Positions 48,845 to 58,877 of a DNA stretch of 64,000 nucleotides are shown here, piece after piece. The stretch's first letter is position 1; every line of letters begins with the position of its first letter. This stretch comes from Mangifera indica (Eukaryota > Streptophyta > Magnoliopsida > Sapindales > Anacardiaceae), in the NCBI RefSeq assembly GCF_011075055.1, contig NC_058150.1, positions 8,470,330 through 8,534,329 on the forward strand. Direction: 5' to 3'. Position numbers and translations under genes: made by a program. A model generated the notes under the pieces. That model worked only from the letters and a program-made list of their open reading frames with translations. It was not told the origin of the DNA and did no database searches.

Positions 48845-49245
48845 ATATTCACAAAACTTCTAATTTTATGATTGATATTAAGCAATTGAGTTTTAAATTA
48901 TAGTATTTAAAACCTTAGTTCTAATGATATTTCAAACTTCATTTTTATATTTTTTCACAAATTTTGCAAACTTCAAGTTACAAATAGTATATAGTTATAA
49001 CCATAATATGAAAATAATGAAATTAGCATTATGATGAGGAATGTATGATTTGAAAACAAAAATTATTGTGCCAAAGCTTAAGGTCCATATTTGTCGTATA
49101 TTTGTAAAACTTTTGATTTTGTAATTAATATTTAGAACATTGAATTTTAAATTAAAACATTAATTTTGATGATATTTATAATTTCGTATTCATATTTTTT
49201 ATGATTTTGTAAACTTCAAATTACAAGTGGGATGCAATTATAATT
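48845..49245. repeat. Diverged ~250-bp direct duplication
   Basis: ~48845-49000 and ~49095-49245 share a common order: aaaacttYtRattttRt, attgaRttttaaattaRa, tgatattt.aaactt, cattttt, gcaaacttcaagttacaa / gtaaacttcaaattacaa. Confidence 0.6.
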
Positions 49246-49505
49246 TGTATTTACAATAGGGAAACAATTATACAAATAAAATAAATATAAATACCCGTAA
49301 TTTACTTTTTGCAAATGGGAAAATAAATGTAATGAAATCATCAAATGAGATAATAATAATAATTGAAACACTATAGTTTGTATTTTGTAAATGAGACAAT
49401 GACAAAATTTAAACAACCATAGTTCGTAATTTAAAAATGGGATAGTAACATAATTGAAACATCTATATTTATATTTTACAACGGGGAAATAACATAATTT
49501 AAACA
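49238..49505. repeat. Degenerate minisatellite, ~46-52 bp unit, about five to six copies
   Basis: Units run ..atagtttgtattttgtaaatg, agacaatgacaaaatttaaa.., with related copies starting tataatttgtattta, catagttcgtaattt and ctatatttatatttt. A minus-strand open frame through it has a matching Cys/Tyr/Leu periodicity and is not a recognised protein. Confidence 0.65.
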
Positions 49506-49734
49506 TTAGTGATATTTGAAATATATCTTAATAGATGGAGCTAATAATATGTTGGGAATGTAATAAAAAATAATTGAACGAATTTGAATAGAGATATTTC
49601 AAGAAACGGAAACTGAATAGGTGCAGAGGATATGCCAAGCAATTCTCTTTAATATGGAGGAAGTAACGAAGTGAGAGGAAAACATTACAACAAAATGACT
49701 TCCAAATTCGTTTTTCAAATGCAAGTGTGGGGGG

Positions 49735-49748
49735 TGTATTTATACAAT
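49735..49748 (-). promoter_or_regulatory. TATA-like box without a recognised gene
   Basis: Minus strand ttgtataaataca followed by a C-rich and then CT-rich stretch, like a plant core promoter and 5' UTR. No convincing coding region follows; a 78-codon frame nearby has no known domain. It could be a promoter relic. Confidence 0.3.
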
Positions 49749-49808
49749 TTTTCACACCGCCCAAAACCTTTGATGCAACGTCCAGGGTTTCTTCCCAAGG
49801 TGGAAAGC

Positions 49809-50058
49809 CATCATTTTATATATATAATTCGTTATATATAATTAAATGGAAACATGTTTAAATAACATATTGTTCATAAATATGTCGGTGGCAGAGTATG
49901 CGTTGGCTTCTAGCATTTGATTCCTAATCTTTAATTTTACATATAATTCTTTATATATACTTTAATTGAAACATGTTTAAATTACATATTTTCACCAATA
50001 AACATTTCGGTGGCAGAGTCTGCGTTGGCTTCAACATTTGATTCTTAAATCTTTAACT
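49809..50058. repeat. Tandem duplication (~125 bp) related to the Glu-rich gene's upstream region
   Basis: Two units contain tataattc.ttatatata, aaacatgtttaaat, cggtggcagagt, tgcgttggcttc and catttgattc (49809-49930 and 49937-50058). The last unit, with the following tttatggatccta (~50060), resembles 51530-51580 upstream of the Glu-rich gene (gcagagt, ggcttc, tgattctt, ttatggatccta). Confidence 0.7.
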
Positions 50059-50069
50059 TTATGGATCCT

Positions 50070-51013
50070 ACACCAACTCCACGTTCTTCCACATGCAAGT
50101 TGTAACCCAGTCTGAGGAACTCCAATGGGTTGCGAAGTTTCATGCATCGAGAATCAATATATGTTAAATAATGCAGAAAAGAAAGGGGTAATATTGGAAG
50201 ATAGCAAGGTATATAACACTCTAATTAGTAAATATAAGAACAAAAAAAAGAGTATGAAAATTATACAGGTATAAAATATTAAATAGTGAAAAATATATTT
50301 ATACAAAAATGGTCGTAAAATTTGGATACGAAAAAAATACAGAATGTGTATATACAGGTTTAATATGACACATTGATAATAATACGTTTTTAAAAATATA
50401 ACAATACTAAACATAATTTTAACACTTTTCATATATTTTTTTAATTAATAATTCAAATGTAAAGTATCTAATTGATTATTAAATCTAATATAACATAATA
50501 TATAATCAAAATTCAATCATCATAAAAAATTACTAAAGAAATTAGAGATTTAGATGACAAAATATTGGATTTTTTGTTTTATATAGTTATAATATTATGA
50601 TAATTAATTAAAAATACAAGAGATATTTTTGTATTTTAAAAAATTCAAAAAAAAGGAAAACGAAAAAGGGCAAAACTATGTGTTCTCTGTTTGGACCATA
50701 TGTTTAAAACACAAATTCAACAGGGATGCGAATAATTCGTGTTTTCAAGAATAACACATGACAGGAGTTTATTTAGAAACGGGGTTTCGCCATTGTATAA
50801 CTAACAAACAGATCAAAACGGAATTAGCTCTATGGTTAACCAAGCTGTAGGGACATTTGCTTTGTGATTTTCGACCTTTATTTTAAGTTAATGCAAATAA
50901 AAAATGTAATTAAAATGTTATTATTTGTTCAGGAAATCAGACACTCAAAAGCTTGCATAGAAGTGAAATACATATGTAGTTCAGCATGCCTTAACATAAA
51001 TATTAAACAAAGA
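50070..51013. other. Intergenic, no gene recognised
   Basis: AT-rich. The part next to 51014 should hold the 3' UTR of the Glu-rich gene. Open frames here are short and unsupported. Confidence 0.4.
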
Positions 51014-51382
51014 CTAGTAATCCTCAAGTTTTTGAGCTTCAGCTTCATCATCATCAAAAGTAGCATCAGCTTCATCCTCTTCATTTTCCACCAGAGATGC
51101 TGCGACTTCTTTTTCTTCATTTTCCTCCTTCAAAGGGGTCTCCACTTCTTCTTCTTCTTCATCGTCTTCATGGACAACTACTTCTGCTTCTTCAGTAGGC
51201 GTGGCTACTTTTTCTTCCACGGTTGAAGGGACCTCAAAACTTTCTTCTATATCTTCAGTGGCTGGTGATTCAACTTCAACCTGAAGTAATATGATAAATA
51301 CATACAGAAGATTTAGTCAACCAGAATTTAAATAATAAAGAATTAAAAGAGAGAGAAAGCAAGGCACCTTTGAAGAGGCCAT
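51014..51382 (-). CDS. Small acidic Glu-rich protein (93 aa, two exons), function unknown
   Basis: Minus strand, exon 1 51382-51368 (MASSK) and exon 2 51280-51014, joined by an 87-bp intron with GT..AG borders (donor aag|gtgcct is weak, acceptor tacttcag|gtt is good). The product begins MASSKVEVESPATEDIEESF and is then dominated by Glu, Asp, Val and Ala, with runs HEDDEEEEEVETPLKEE and ENEEDEADATFDDDEAEAQK, ending LEDY and TAG. There is no signal peptide, membrane segment or Cys, so it is probably intrinsically disordered and soluble. I do not recognise a named family. Support for a real gene comes from the TATA box, CT-rich 5' leader, intron, intact frame and typical codon use. Confidence 0.72.
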
Positions 51383-51501
51383 GGACTTGTTGAATTGACG
51401 GGAAAAATATCAAGTGAAAGAAGAAGGATGTTTAAGAGAGAACTGAATAATTATGAGAAAAGCTGAATGATTTGAAACAATATGAGAAGACCGTGAAGGC
51501 C

Positions 51502-51508
51502 TTATATA
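51502..51508 (-). promoter_or_regulatory. TATA box of the Glu-rich gene
   Basis: Minus strand TATATAA in tgtatataagg, 120 bases upstream of the ATG. It is followed by a CT-rich leader of the usual plant type. Confidence 0.65.
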
Positions 51509-51745
51509 CACAATATATAATTAACTCAATTGCAGAGTGAGGCTTCCACTTTCTGATTCTTTATTTTATGGATCCTATATTTGCATACGCCACCTTCCTC
51601 CATAATACAACTTGCAATAGAATATTCAACTTCATAATTACCTTTCATTGTAAATACAATTTTCATATGATTTTTAATATAGATATCCGACTAGAATATT
51701 CATATATTTTTGAAATATAAAATCTCGTTAGCTAATATCAGTTAA

Positions 51746-52000
51746 TAGGGATGGCAACGAGGAGAGGCAAGACTGAATATCCTATTCCTCATCCTTGTAG
51801 AGGATTTCAATCTCTGTCTCTGACTCATCCCCGTTATGGGGATGAAAAAAATACTTCGTCCCCTTGCCATGGAGAACAGTTCCCCTCAATCCCTTACTTG
51901 TGGGGAAAAATCCCTCTTTCTCGTATCCATGAGAAAAATTTCCTTCCCGTACCCTTTGAACACAATATTAATATATTAAACAATAAAATTAACTAATAGT
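51746..52000 (+). mobile_element. hAT-type element fragment, TAGGGATGGCAA family
   Basis: Begins tagggatggcaacgagg and continues with repeated atcc/ccc-rich blocks (gactcatccccgttat, ggggatgaaa, gtccccttgcca). This layout is known from plant non-autonomous hAT elements with TAGGGATGGCAACG ends. The right terminus and TSD were not found, so the right limit is approximate. It is probably truncated by the gypsy element starting near 52010. Confidence 0.5.
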
Positions 52001-52229
52001 CATAATGCCCATATTTTTTTATGAATGTAGTATTGGGTTTATTTTGCTTGGCAACATAGACTTGGTGATATCTTGACCTTAGATTACCTTGTGCACCATT
52101 TACTCAACATTTTTCTAGCTCAAACACTGTTGATCATCTTGCTGAGAACTTAGCCCTTTTCCAAAAGTAAACTCTTCGCCATTGTCTAGGCTGAATCGAA
52201 GCTTTTCTTTCTACAATTTATTTTTGTTC

Positions 52230-52560
52230 CTTTTTCACTTAAGAAGTCCATGTTGAGTATTAAATCAAAGTCTGGCATGTCTCTCATTATTAGATCTATA
52301 ACCAACTCTCAACCTTCTAGAGAAACCATCTCTCCAATCAATATATAGCTGTTATGGATTTTATCTCTATTAGACATCTCTATATTGATCTGTAAGACTA
52401 CTATGGGCTCTAGCCCTATTCTTTCCATTATGTCGCTAGCAATAAAATAATATACAACATAAGAGTAAATTAATGCATACAAAGAACATGAATGAAAGAT
52501 TAATTGACTTGTCATTGCCATCAGGCTAGCCTCAGTTTGAGTCTGAGTGGTTGCATACAC
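52230..52560 (-). pseudogene. gypsy aspartic protease remnant
   Basis: The minus strand reads VYATTQTQTEASLMAMTSQ, then YALIYSYVVYYFIASDIMERIGLEP in outline, and, after a frame break, DLIMRDMPDFDLILNMDF. This is the gypsy protease layout (ALIDSGATHSFIS .. DVILGMDWL). The catalytic Asp-Ser-Gly reads Tyr-Ser-Tyr, so the enzyme would be inactive. Confidence 0.8.
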
Positions 52561-52611
52561 TCAGGCATGCCATCCTTCAATTGTCTAGTCTGTAGGTTCT
52601 GGTGTTATTGC

Positions 52612-52968
52612 TGTTGAAAAAAAAATTGGCTCTTTAGGTCCCACATAGACTATTTATTCTCTTTGTATTTTACCAAAGACTATAAATAGAGGTCTTGGCT
52701 TTAATTCAAAATCATTTTAAAAACAATTATAGTAAAACACAATTATATTGAAAGACTCTTGTTATTAGGGATCTCTAATAGTTTATTTTTCCTTTGTAAC
52801 TAAGATAGTGAAAATAGTCAGCGACACCGAGGACATAGGTACATTTACCGAATCTCATAAATTCTTGTGTTCTCTTTCTTTTATTTTTCTACATTTTTAT
52901 TTTCTGCCTTAATTATTTATTATATTCAATAGGATAGTAATTGTGTTTTATATTTCCGTTGCACAACA
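52612..52968 (+). repeat. 5' LTR of the Tork-like element (357 bp)
   Basis: TGTTGAAAAAAAAATTGGC to ..TTGCACAACA. Collinear with the 3' LTR. It keeps aattattta at 52911-52919 as a single copy, the empty site for the MITE in the 3' LTR. Confidence 0.9.
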
Positions 52969-52970
52969 AG

Positions 52971-52983
52971 TGATATTAGAGCC
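52971..52983 (+). other. Primer-binding site, initiator tRNA-Met type
   Basis: tgatattagagcc, two bases after the LTR, differs by two bases from TGGTATCAGAGCC. Confidence 0.8.
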
Positions 52984-53237
52984 TAGGTTTAGGACAGTGA
53001 GTAGCTATTTATATGGTTATGTGCATGCCTAGAAAAATGTTGTCTAAGGAGGTTGGTTTTTAAGGAGGCTTTGTCCCCACCAGTCTTTCCTGGGTATTTT
53101 TTTGGTGCATATATTATCATTTTTTGACACTTACTACTATCCTAGGTTATAATATTTTTTTTAGCTATTGAATATAAATTTGTGAAACTTGGTTATTTGA
53201 AAAACTATCTACCAAGTAAATCGTAGTCAGTAGAAAA

Positions 53238-53990
53238 TGACATCAACATCAACAAAGACAATTGTGACAACCGCAAAATTGGTGTGGAAAAATTTGATGG
53301 TCGAAACAATTTTGGCTTGTGGTAATGTGAAGTGTAGACGCCTTGTGTCAAGAAAATCTTAATATAGCTCTAGAAGAGAAAAAACTAGAGAAGATGGATA
53401 ACAAAGAATGGGTGAGGATCAACCGTCAAGCTTATGATACAATTCGTGTGTGTCTTTGTAGAGAGCAAAAATATCCATTCATGAAAGAGACATCTACAAG
53501 TAAGATGTGGATGACATTAGAAAACAAGTATATGAAGAAGAGCAATAAGAATAGACTTTATTTGAAGAAAAGATTATTTCGTCTTCAATTGAAACCTAGT
53601 ACAAGTATAAGTGATCATATTGATACTTTACCCAATTGATAGATGATTTACTAAACCTAGATGAAACCTTCAAAGATGAAGATAAGACAATGCTTCTACT
53701 AGGATCTCTTCTTGAAAAATTGGATCATCTAAGCATTACATTACTTCATGGAAAAGAGAAAGTGACTTATAATGAAGTATGTGCTACTTTGAATAATAAT
53801 GAAATCCGAAAGAAAGATCAACAAGAGAAAAGAGAGACAATTATTGAAGCCCTTACTGCAAGAGAACGAAGTCAAAGTCGTAAACAAGAAATAAGGGGTA
53901 GATCTTAATCAAAGAAAAGACCTAGTAAATATGAATGTGCTTTTTGCTGAGAAAAGGGACATTGGAAGAATGATTGTCTGAAGTTACAAA
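53238..53990 (+). pseudogene. Tork-like gag remnant
   Basis: An ATG at 53238 (MTSTSTKT..) leads into gag through a frameshift (KIGVEKFDGRNNFGLW). 53343-53639 reads DNKEWVRINRQAYDTIRVCL, SKMWMTLENKYMKKS and RLYLKKRLFRLQLK. 53636-53908 continues MIDDLLNLDETFKDEDKTML, LLGSLLEKLDHLSITLLHGK. The CCHC knuckle at ~53933-53980 reads C-A-F-C-stop-E-K-G-H-W-K-N-D-C, with cysteines kept but a stop inside. Confidence 0.87.
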
Positions 53991-54171
53991 CGAAAGATAA
54001 AGGTAAGACCAAAGTTGGTTCAGATATATGTGTAGCTAAAATTGAAGAAGATGAGTCAGACTTTGCTCTAATAAGTCTACCATCAATATCTTAGTATGAT
54101 GAATGGCTTTTAGATTTGGGTTGCACTTACCATATGTGTCCATACAAGGAATGGTTATTCAATTATGAAAA

Positions 54172-55772
54172 GGCCAAAGGACTATTTCCCACCAAAAGTA
54201 TGTTGTTATCTCAACTTTCCACCTGTTAACTTTAAAAATTTCATTTATCCACTCATGGGCTATTAAAATTAACAGTTTAAAGGGCAAAATGGTTATTTTA
54301 TTTATAATATTAAAAATAAATTAAAATTTAATTTAGTTTTCCCCTCTAACCCCTAAAAACTAACTATTTTTTCCTAGTCTATGTTTTAAAAAAGGCCAAA
54401 TGACTATTTTCCACCCAAGGTTTGATGTTTTCTCAAAAGTCCCCCCTTTAACTATGGAAACACCAAACACCCACCCATAACCGGTTAGATTTAACCAAAC
54501 CCTAACGGTGGTAGGGGTAAAATCATCATTTTTGCTATAATATTAAAAATAAACTAAAATAGAATCTAATTTTGTCCCCCTAAACTTTAAAAACTAAAAT
54601 TTTCCCCCAGCTTAAGTTTTAAAAAATGGCAGTTTCACCTAGGGTTTGGTTTTGAAATCTCCGACGACCGTTCCGGCTCCATTGCCGACGACCTCTCCCT
54701 CCCGAAGTAACCTCTCCTTCTGGCGAATGTTTTCCTCCCATTTGGAGGCTTGATCGGCGTCAACTTGGCCTTGGGAGACGAAGAACTTCGTCGGGGAAGA
54801 CGAAAGTTCTTCATCTTCCCCGACAAAGTTCTTCGTCTCCCAAGGCCAAGCCGACGCCGATTGAGCCTCCAAATGGGAGGAAAACATTCGCCAGAAGGAA
54901 AGGTTACTTCGGGAGGGAGAGGCCATCGACAATGGAGCCGGAACGATCGTCGGAGATTTCAAAACCAAACCCTAGGGTGAAACTGTCATTTTTTAAAATT
55001 TAAGCTAAGGGAAAATTTTAGTTTTTAAAGTTTAGGGGGGCAAAAGGAGATAAAAGTTTTAGGCGTTAGGGTTTGGTTAAATCTAACCGGCCATGAGTAG
55101 GTGTTTGGTGTTTCTATAGTTAAAGGGGGGACTTTTGAGAAAACATCAAAGCTTGGGTGGGAAATAGTCTTTTGGCCTTTAAAAAATAATATTCATTCTC
55201 TAACGTCAAATTCAACTCAATCACCAACGACGAAGCTTTTTAGAGGCATCATCATACTCTGACGATCTCTCTTTTCTCCTTTGGAATGTCGATCGATCGA
55301 GATCTGGCCTAAAAAGTTAACACTAAAAACGATTGTCTTCCCCTCGTCTTCTCAGATGAAGATGAGACTATTGTCTTTATTTGAAAAGATGAAGAGCTTC
55401 GTCTCCTGATAAAGCTCTTCAAATTTTTGGGTTAGATCTCAGTCGATCAACATTTCAGAGAAGAAAAGAAAGATCTCTGAAGCATAGTAATGCTTTTAGA
55501 AAGCTTCATCATTGGCGATTGAGCTGAAATTGGTGTCAGAGATTGAAAGCTAAACCCTAGGGGGGGGGGGGGGGGGAATGCTATTTTTTAAAACTTGGCC
55601 TAAGGGGAAATGGTTAATTTTTAGGGGTTAGGGGGGAAAAAGAGATAAAATTTTAAGGAATTAGGGTTCCATTAATTTTAACTGTTTATGGGTGGGTAAA
55701 TAGGATTTTCAAAGTTAATGGGGGAAACTATGAGATAATAACATACTTTGGGTGGGAAATAGTCGTTTGGCC
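54172..55772. mobile_element. GGCCAAA-family MULE-type MITE (outer) in copia protease
   Basis: Left end GGCCAAAGGACTATTTCCCA, right end gggaaatagtcgtttggcc, with a perfect 9-bp TSD, ttatgaaaa, at 54163-54171 and 55773-55781. It splits copia protease right after CPYKEWLFNYEKA. Its arms contain ttaaaattaacagttt / aattttaactgttt and aacccctaaaaacta with its inverse, so it is a foldback. Another family member sits inside it (54394-55177). A run of 17 G lies at 55560-55576. Confidence 0.92.
54394..55177. mobile_element. GGCCAAA-family MULE-type MITE (inner), near-perfect 784-bp palindrome
   Basis: Starts ggccaaatgactattttcca and ends gggaaatagtcttttggcc, with a perfect 9-bp TSD, tttaaaaaa, at 54385-54393 and 55178-55186. 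The two ~390-bp halves are inverted copies with few differences, e.g. cctctccctcccgaagtaac / gttacttcgggagggagagg and ggcgaatgttttcctccca / tgggaggaaaacattcgcc. Its nesting inside another copy and its good preservation mark it as a recent insertion. Confidence 0.94.
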
Positions 55773-56800
55773 TTATGAAAAACTAAATAGTAAAGTTATT
55801 TTCATAGATAATGATAATCCTTGCAAAACTGAGGGGATAGGTTCAATTTGTTTAAAGAATAATGATGGATTAACTAAAGTTCTGATAGACATTCGCCATG
55901 TACTACAGTTGAAGAAAAATCTTATTTCTTTGGGAGTTTTGGAATCCAAAGGCTTTAATGTGCCAATGCGAGATGGAGTCTTGAAAGTTGTCTCTAGTGC
56001 CCCAGTAGTGATGAAAGGTACAAGAAGAAATAACTGGTATTATTATAATAGTGGTACAGTTTTTGAATCAGCAGTTTTAGTATTTGAAAAAGATGCAGAT
56101 AATGAAATAACCAGACTTTGACATATACGTTTAGGACATGCAGGGGAAAAAACTTTATTTATTTTGGTGAAACAAGACTTATTGAAAGGAGCAAAGACCT
56201 GTAAATTGGATTTTTGTGAGAATTGTGTCTCAGGAAAATAGACAAAAGTAAAATTTAGTACTGCAATTCATAATATTGAGGTATCTTGGATTATGTTCAC
56301 TCTAACGTGTAGAGACCTACTAAGACAGCTTTTTTGGGAGGTAAGCACTACTTTGTTACTTTTGTTGATGACTTTTCTAGAAGAACATGAGTGTACAATT
56401 TAAAGAAGAAGAATGATGTCTTAGGTGTTTCCTGAAATGGAAAAAGATGGTTGAAACTCAGACTAACAGAAAGATCAAATGACTAAGGACTGATAATATT
56501 GGTGAGTATACTAGTGATCTGTTTTTTGAAGTTTGTCATGCTAAAGGTATTGTACATCATTTCTCAATGAAAGGAACACCACAATAGAATGAGGTGGCAA
56601 AACACATGAATCGAACCTTGCTAGAAAAGGTAAGATGCAAATTGTCTAATGTTAGGTTGGGTAAAACATTTTGGGTTGAGGCAGTTACATATGCATGTCT
56701 TCTTATTAATCATTTACCATCCACTGCAATTGAAGGGAAAACACCCCTTGAGGTATAGTCTAGAAAACTTGCTAATGATTATGATTCCTTACGTGTGTTT
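55773..56800 (+). pseudogene. Tork-like protease end and integrase remnant
   Basis: After the MITE the protease frame resumes: KTEGIGSICLKNNDGLTKVL, RHVLQLKKNLISLGVLESKG. Then come the pre-integrase zinc region (~56115-56240, HIRLGHAGEKTLF.. and CENCVSGK) and integrase pieces: SVGGKHYFVTFVDDFSR-like near 56340, HAKGIVHHFSMKGTPQ and RTLLEKVRCKLSNVRLGKTF. The frame runs into VWSRKLANDYDSLRVFG-like sequence at ~56760. Several stops. Confidence 0.82.
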
Positions 56801-58790
56801 GGTTTAACTGTCTACTATCATACAAAGGAGTCTAAATTAGATCCGAGAGCTAAGAAAGCAATTTTCATAGGGATCAGTTATGGAGTGAAAGGATATCATC
56901 TTTGGTGTCCAAATTTAAAGAAAATCATTCATAGCAAGGATGTTACTTTTGATAAATCTACCATGTTAAAAAAGGGAACAAAGAAGACTAATGATACCCA
57001 ACTACAGATGGAATGTACTCCACAACAGGTGGAGTTTAGGACAATCACAACAATTTGTTGAAAATGACAATGACACTCTAGTGGCAGAGGAGGAGAGTGA
57101 AGATTGAGAGGTTTCAACCCAAGAACCTCAACAACAACAAGAATCAATTGCATCATATAAGCCAAAATGAGAAATATGTAAACCTACTCGATTTGCTGAT
57201 ATAATGGCTTATGCACTTCCAAATGTAGATAATGATATTCTTTCCACCTATACAGAAGTTCAGAAGCTAAAAAGTGGAAGAAACCCATGGATAAGGAATT
57301 ACAATCCTTTTAGAAAAATGAAACTTGGTAGTTAGTTCAATTACCGAAGAATAAGAAGGCAATTGGGTGCAAGTGAGTGTATGCATGAAAAGATAGATTT
57401 CCTAACAAAGAAGATGTTCATTACAGGCAAGGCTATGCTAAAAAGGAAGATATTGATTTCAATGAGGTATTTTCTCTAGTTGTTAAACATTCCTCTATTA
57501 AAATTTTATTGGCCTTGGTAGCATACTTGAATCTCGAACTAGTTCAACTTGATGTGAAAAATGCATTTCTACATGGTAATTTGGAATAGGAAATCTACAT
57601 GACTCAGCCTAAAGGATTTAAGGTTACTAATAAAAAGAATTAGGTTTGAAAACTAAAGAGATCGCTTTATGGATTGAAATAGTCACCAAGACAGTGGTGC
57701 AAGCGATTTGATCGATTCATGATGGAATATAGGTAGACAAGAAGCAAGCATGATAATTGTGTGTATTTTCGTAGGCTACAAGATGGGTTTTTCATTTATC
57801 TATTATTGTATGTTAATGATATGCTGATAGCTTCAAAAAACCAAGAAGAAATTGAGAAATTAAAGACACAACTTAATCAAGAGTTTGAAATGAAAGATCT
57901 GGGAAAAAGCCAAGAAGATTCTAGGTATGGAGATTAGTAGAGATAGAAGAAGAAGCAAGGTTAGTTTGACTCAGAAAGAATATCTGAAGAAGGTACTACA
58001 CTGTTTTGGCATTTCTAAGAAGTCAAAACCTGTAAATACTCCACTTGCTCCTTATTTCAAGATCAGTACATCCTTATCTCTATATACAATTGAAGAGTGA
58101 AGATATATGTCATAAGTTTCGTATTCTAATGCGGTTGGTAGCTTGATGTATGTAATGGTGTGTACAAGGCTTGACATTTCACATGCAGTTGTAGTTGTGA
58201 GTAGGTATATGCATGATTCTGGTAAGGGACATTGGCAGACTGTGAAATAAATTCTACAGTACGTACTAAAGACTGTAAATGTTGGTTTAGTATTTGAGCA
58301 GGATAATATACTTGGTGAGATGTGATTGGATATGTTAACTTTGATTATGCTGGTGATTTAGATAAATGTCGATCAACTACTAGTTATGTCTTTACTCTTA
58401 CGAAAACACCAATCAATTAGAAGCCTACCTTGTAGTCTATAATTACTTTGTCTATTATAGAGGTAGAGTAAATGACAGTTACAGAGACTGTAAAGGAAGC
58501 TATTTGGTTACAAGGATTGATGAAAGAATTAGCAATTGTTCAAAAACATGTCAATGTGTTTTCTGATAGTCAAAGTGCAATTCATTTGGCAAAGAATCCA
58601 GTATTCCATGCACAGACTAAGCATATTGACTTTAGACATAATTTTTTAAGGGAGATTATTAAAGAAGGGAATATACAACTCTTAAAAATTAGGACTATTG
58701 AGAACCCTGTAGATATGATGACCAAGGCGGTAACAATGATCAAGTTCAATCATTGTTTGAACTTAATCAATATCCTGCAAGCTTAAATTG
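56795..58790 (+). pseudogene. Tork-like integrase C-terminus, RT and RNase H remnant
   Basis: 56795-57061 is open: MFGLTVYYHTKESKLDPRAK, AIFIGISYGVKGYHLWCPNL. RT runs ~57190-58010 in several frames, including VKNAFLHGNLE-like, LYGLK-SPRQWCKRFD-like and YCMLMICW.. (YVNDMLIA in another frame, so YVDD has become YVND). 57950-58060 reads SLTQKEYLKKVLHCF and KPVNTPLAPYFKIS. RNase H at 58340-58785 includes EAIWLQGLMKELAIVQKHVN, VFSDSQSAIHLAKNPVFHAQ and TKHIDFRHNFLREIIKEGNI. Stops break the chain. Confidence 0.88.
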
Positions 58791-58877
58791 CACCAAAGGG
58801 TGCATTTGAAGTCGTCGCTGAAGAAAAAAAATATAAGGGAAATTTGGTGGGACTCACTAAATCACCAAGGTGGAGAT

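Noticed and set aside
50820..50860. tRNA-like phrase (agctctatggttaacc)
   Set aside because: No acceptor stem, anticodon arm or T-loop can be formed around it.
54635..54980. Arg/Ser-rich open frames of 63-109 codons on both strands
   Set aside because: They lie in the palindromic arms of the inner MITE, where any open frame is mirrored.
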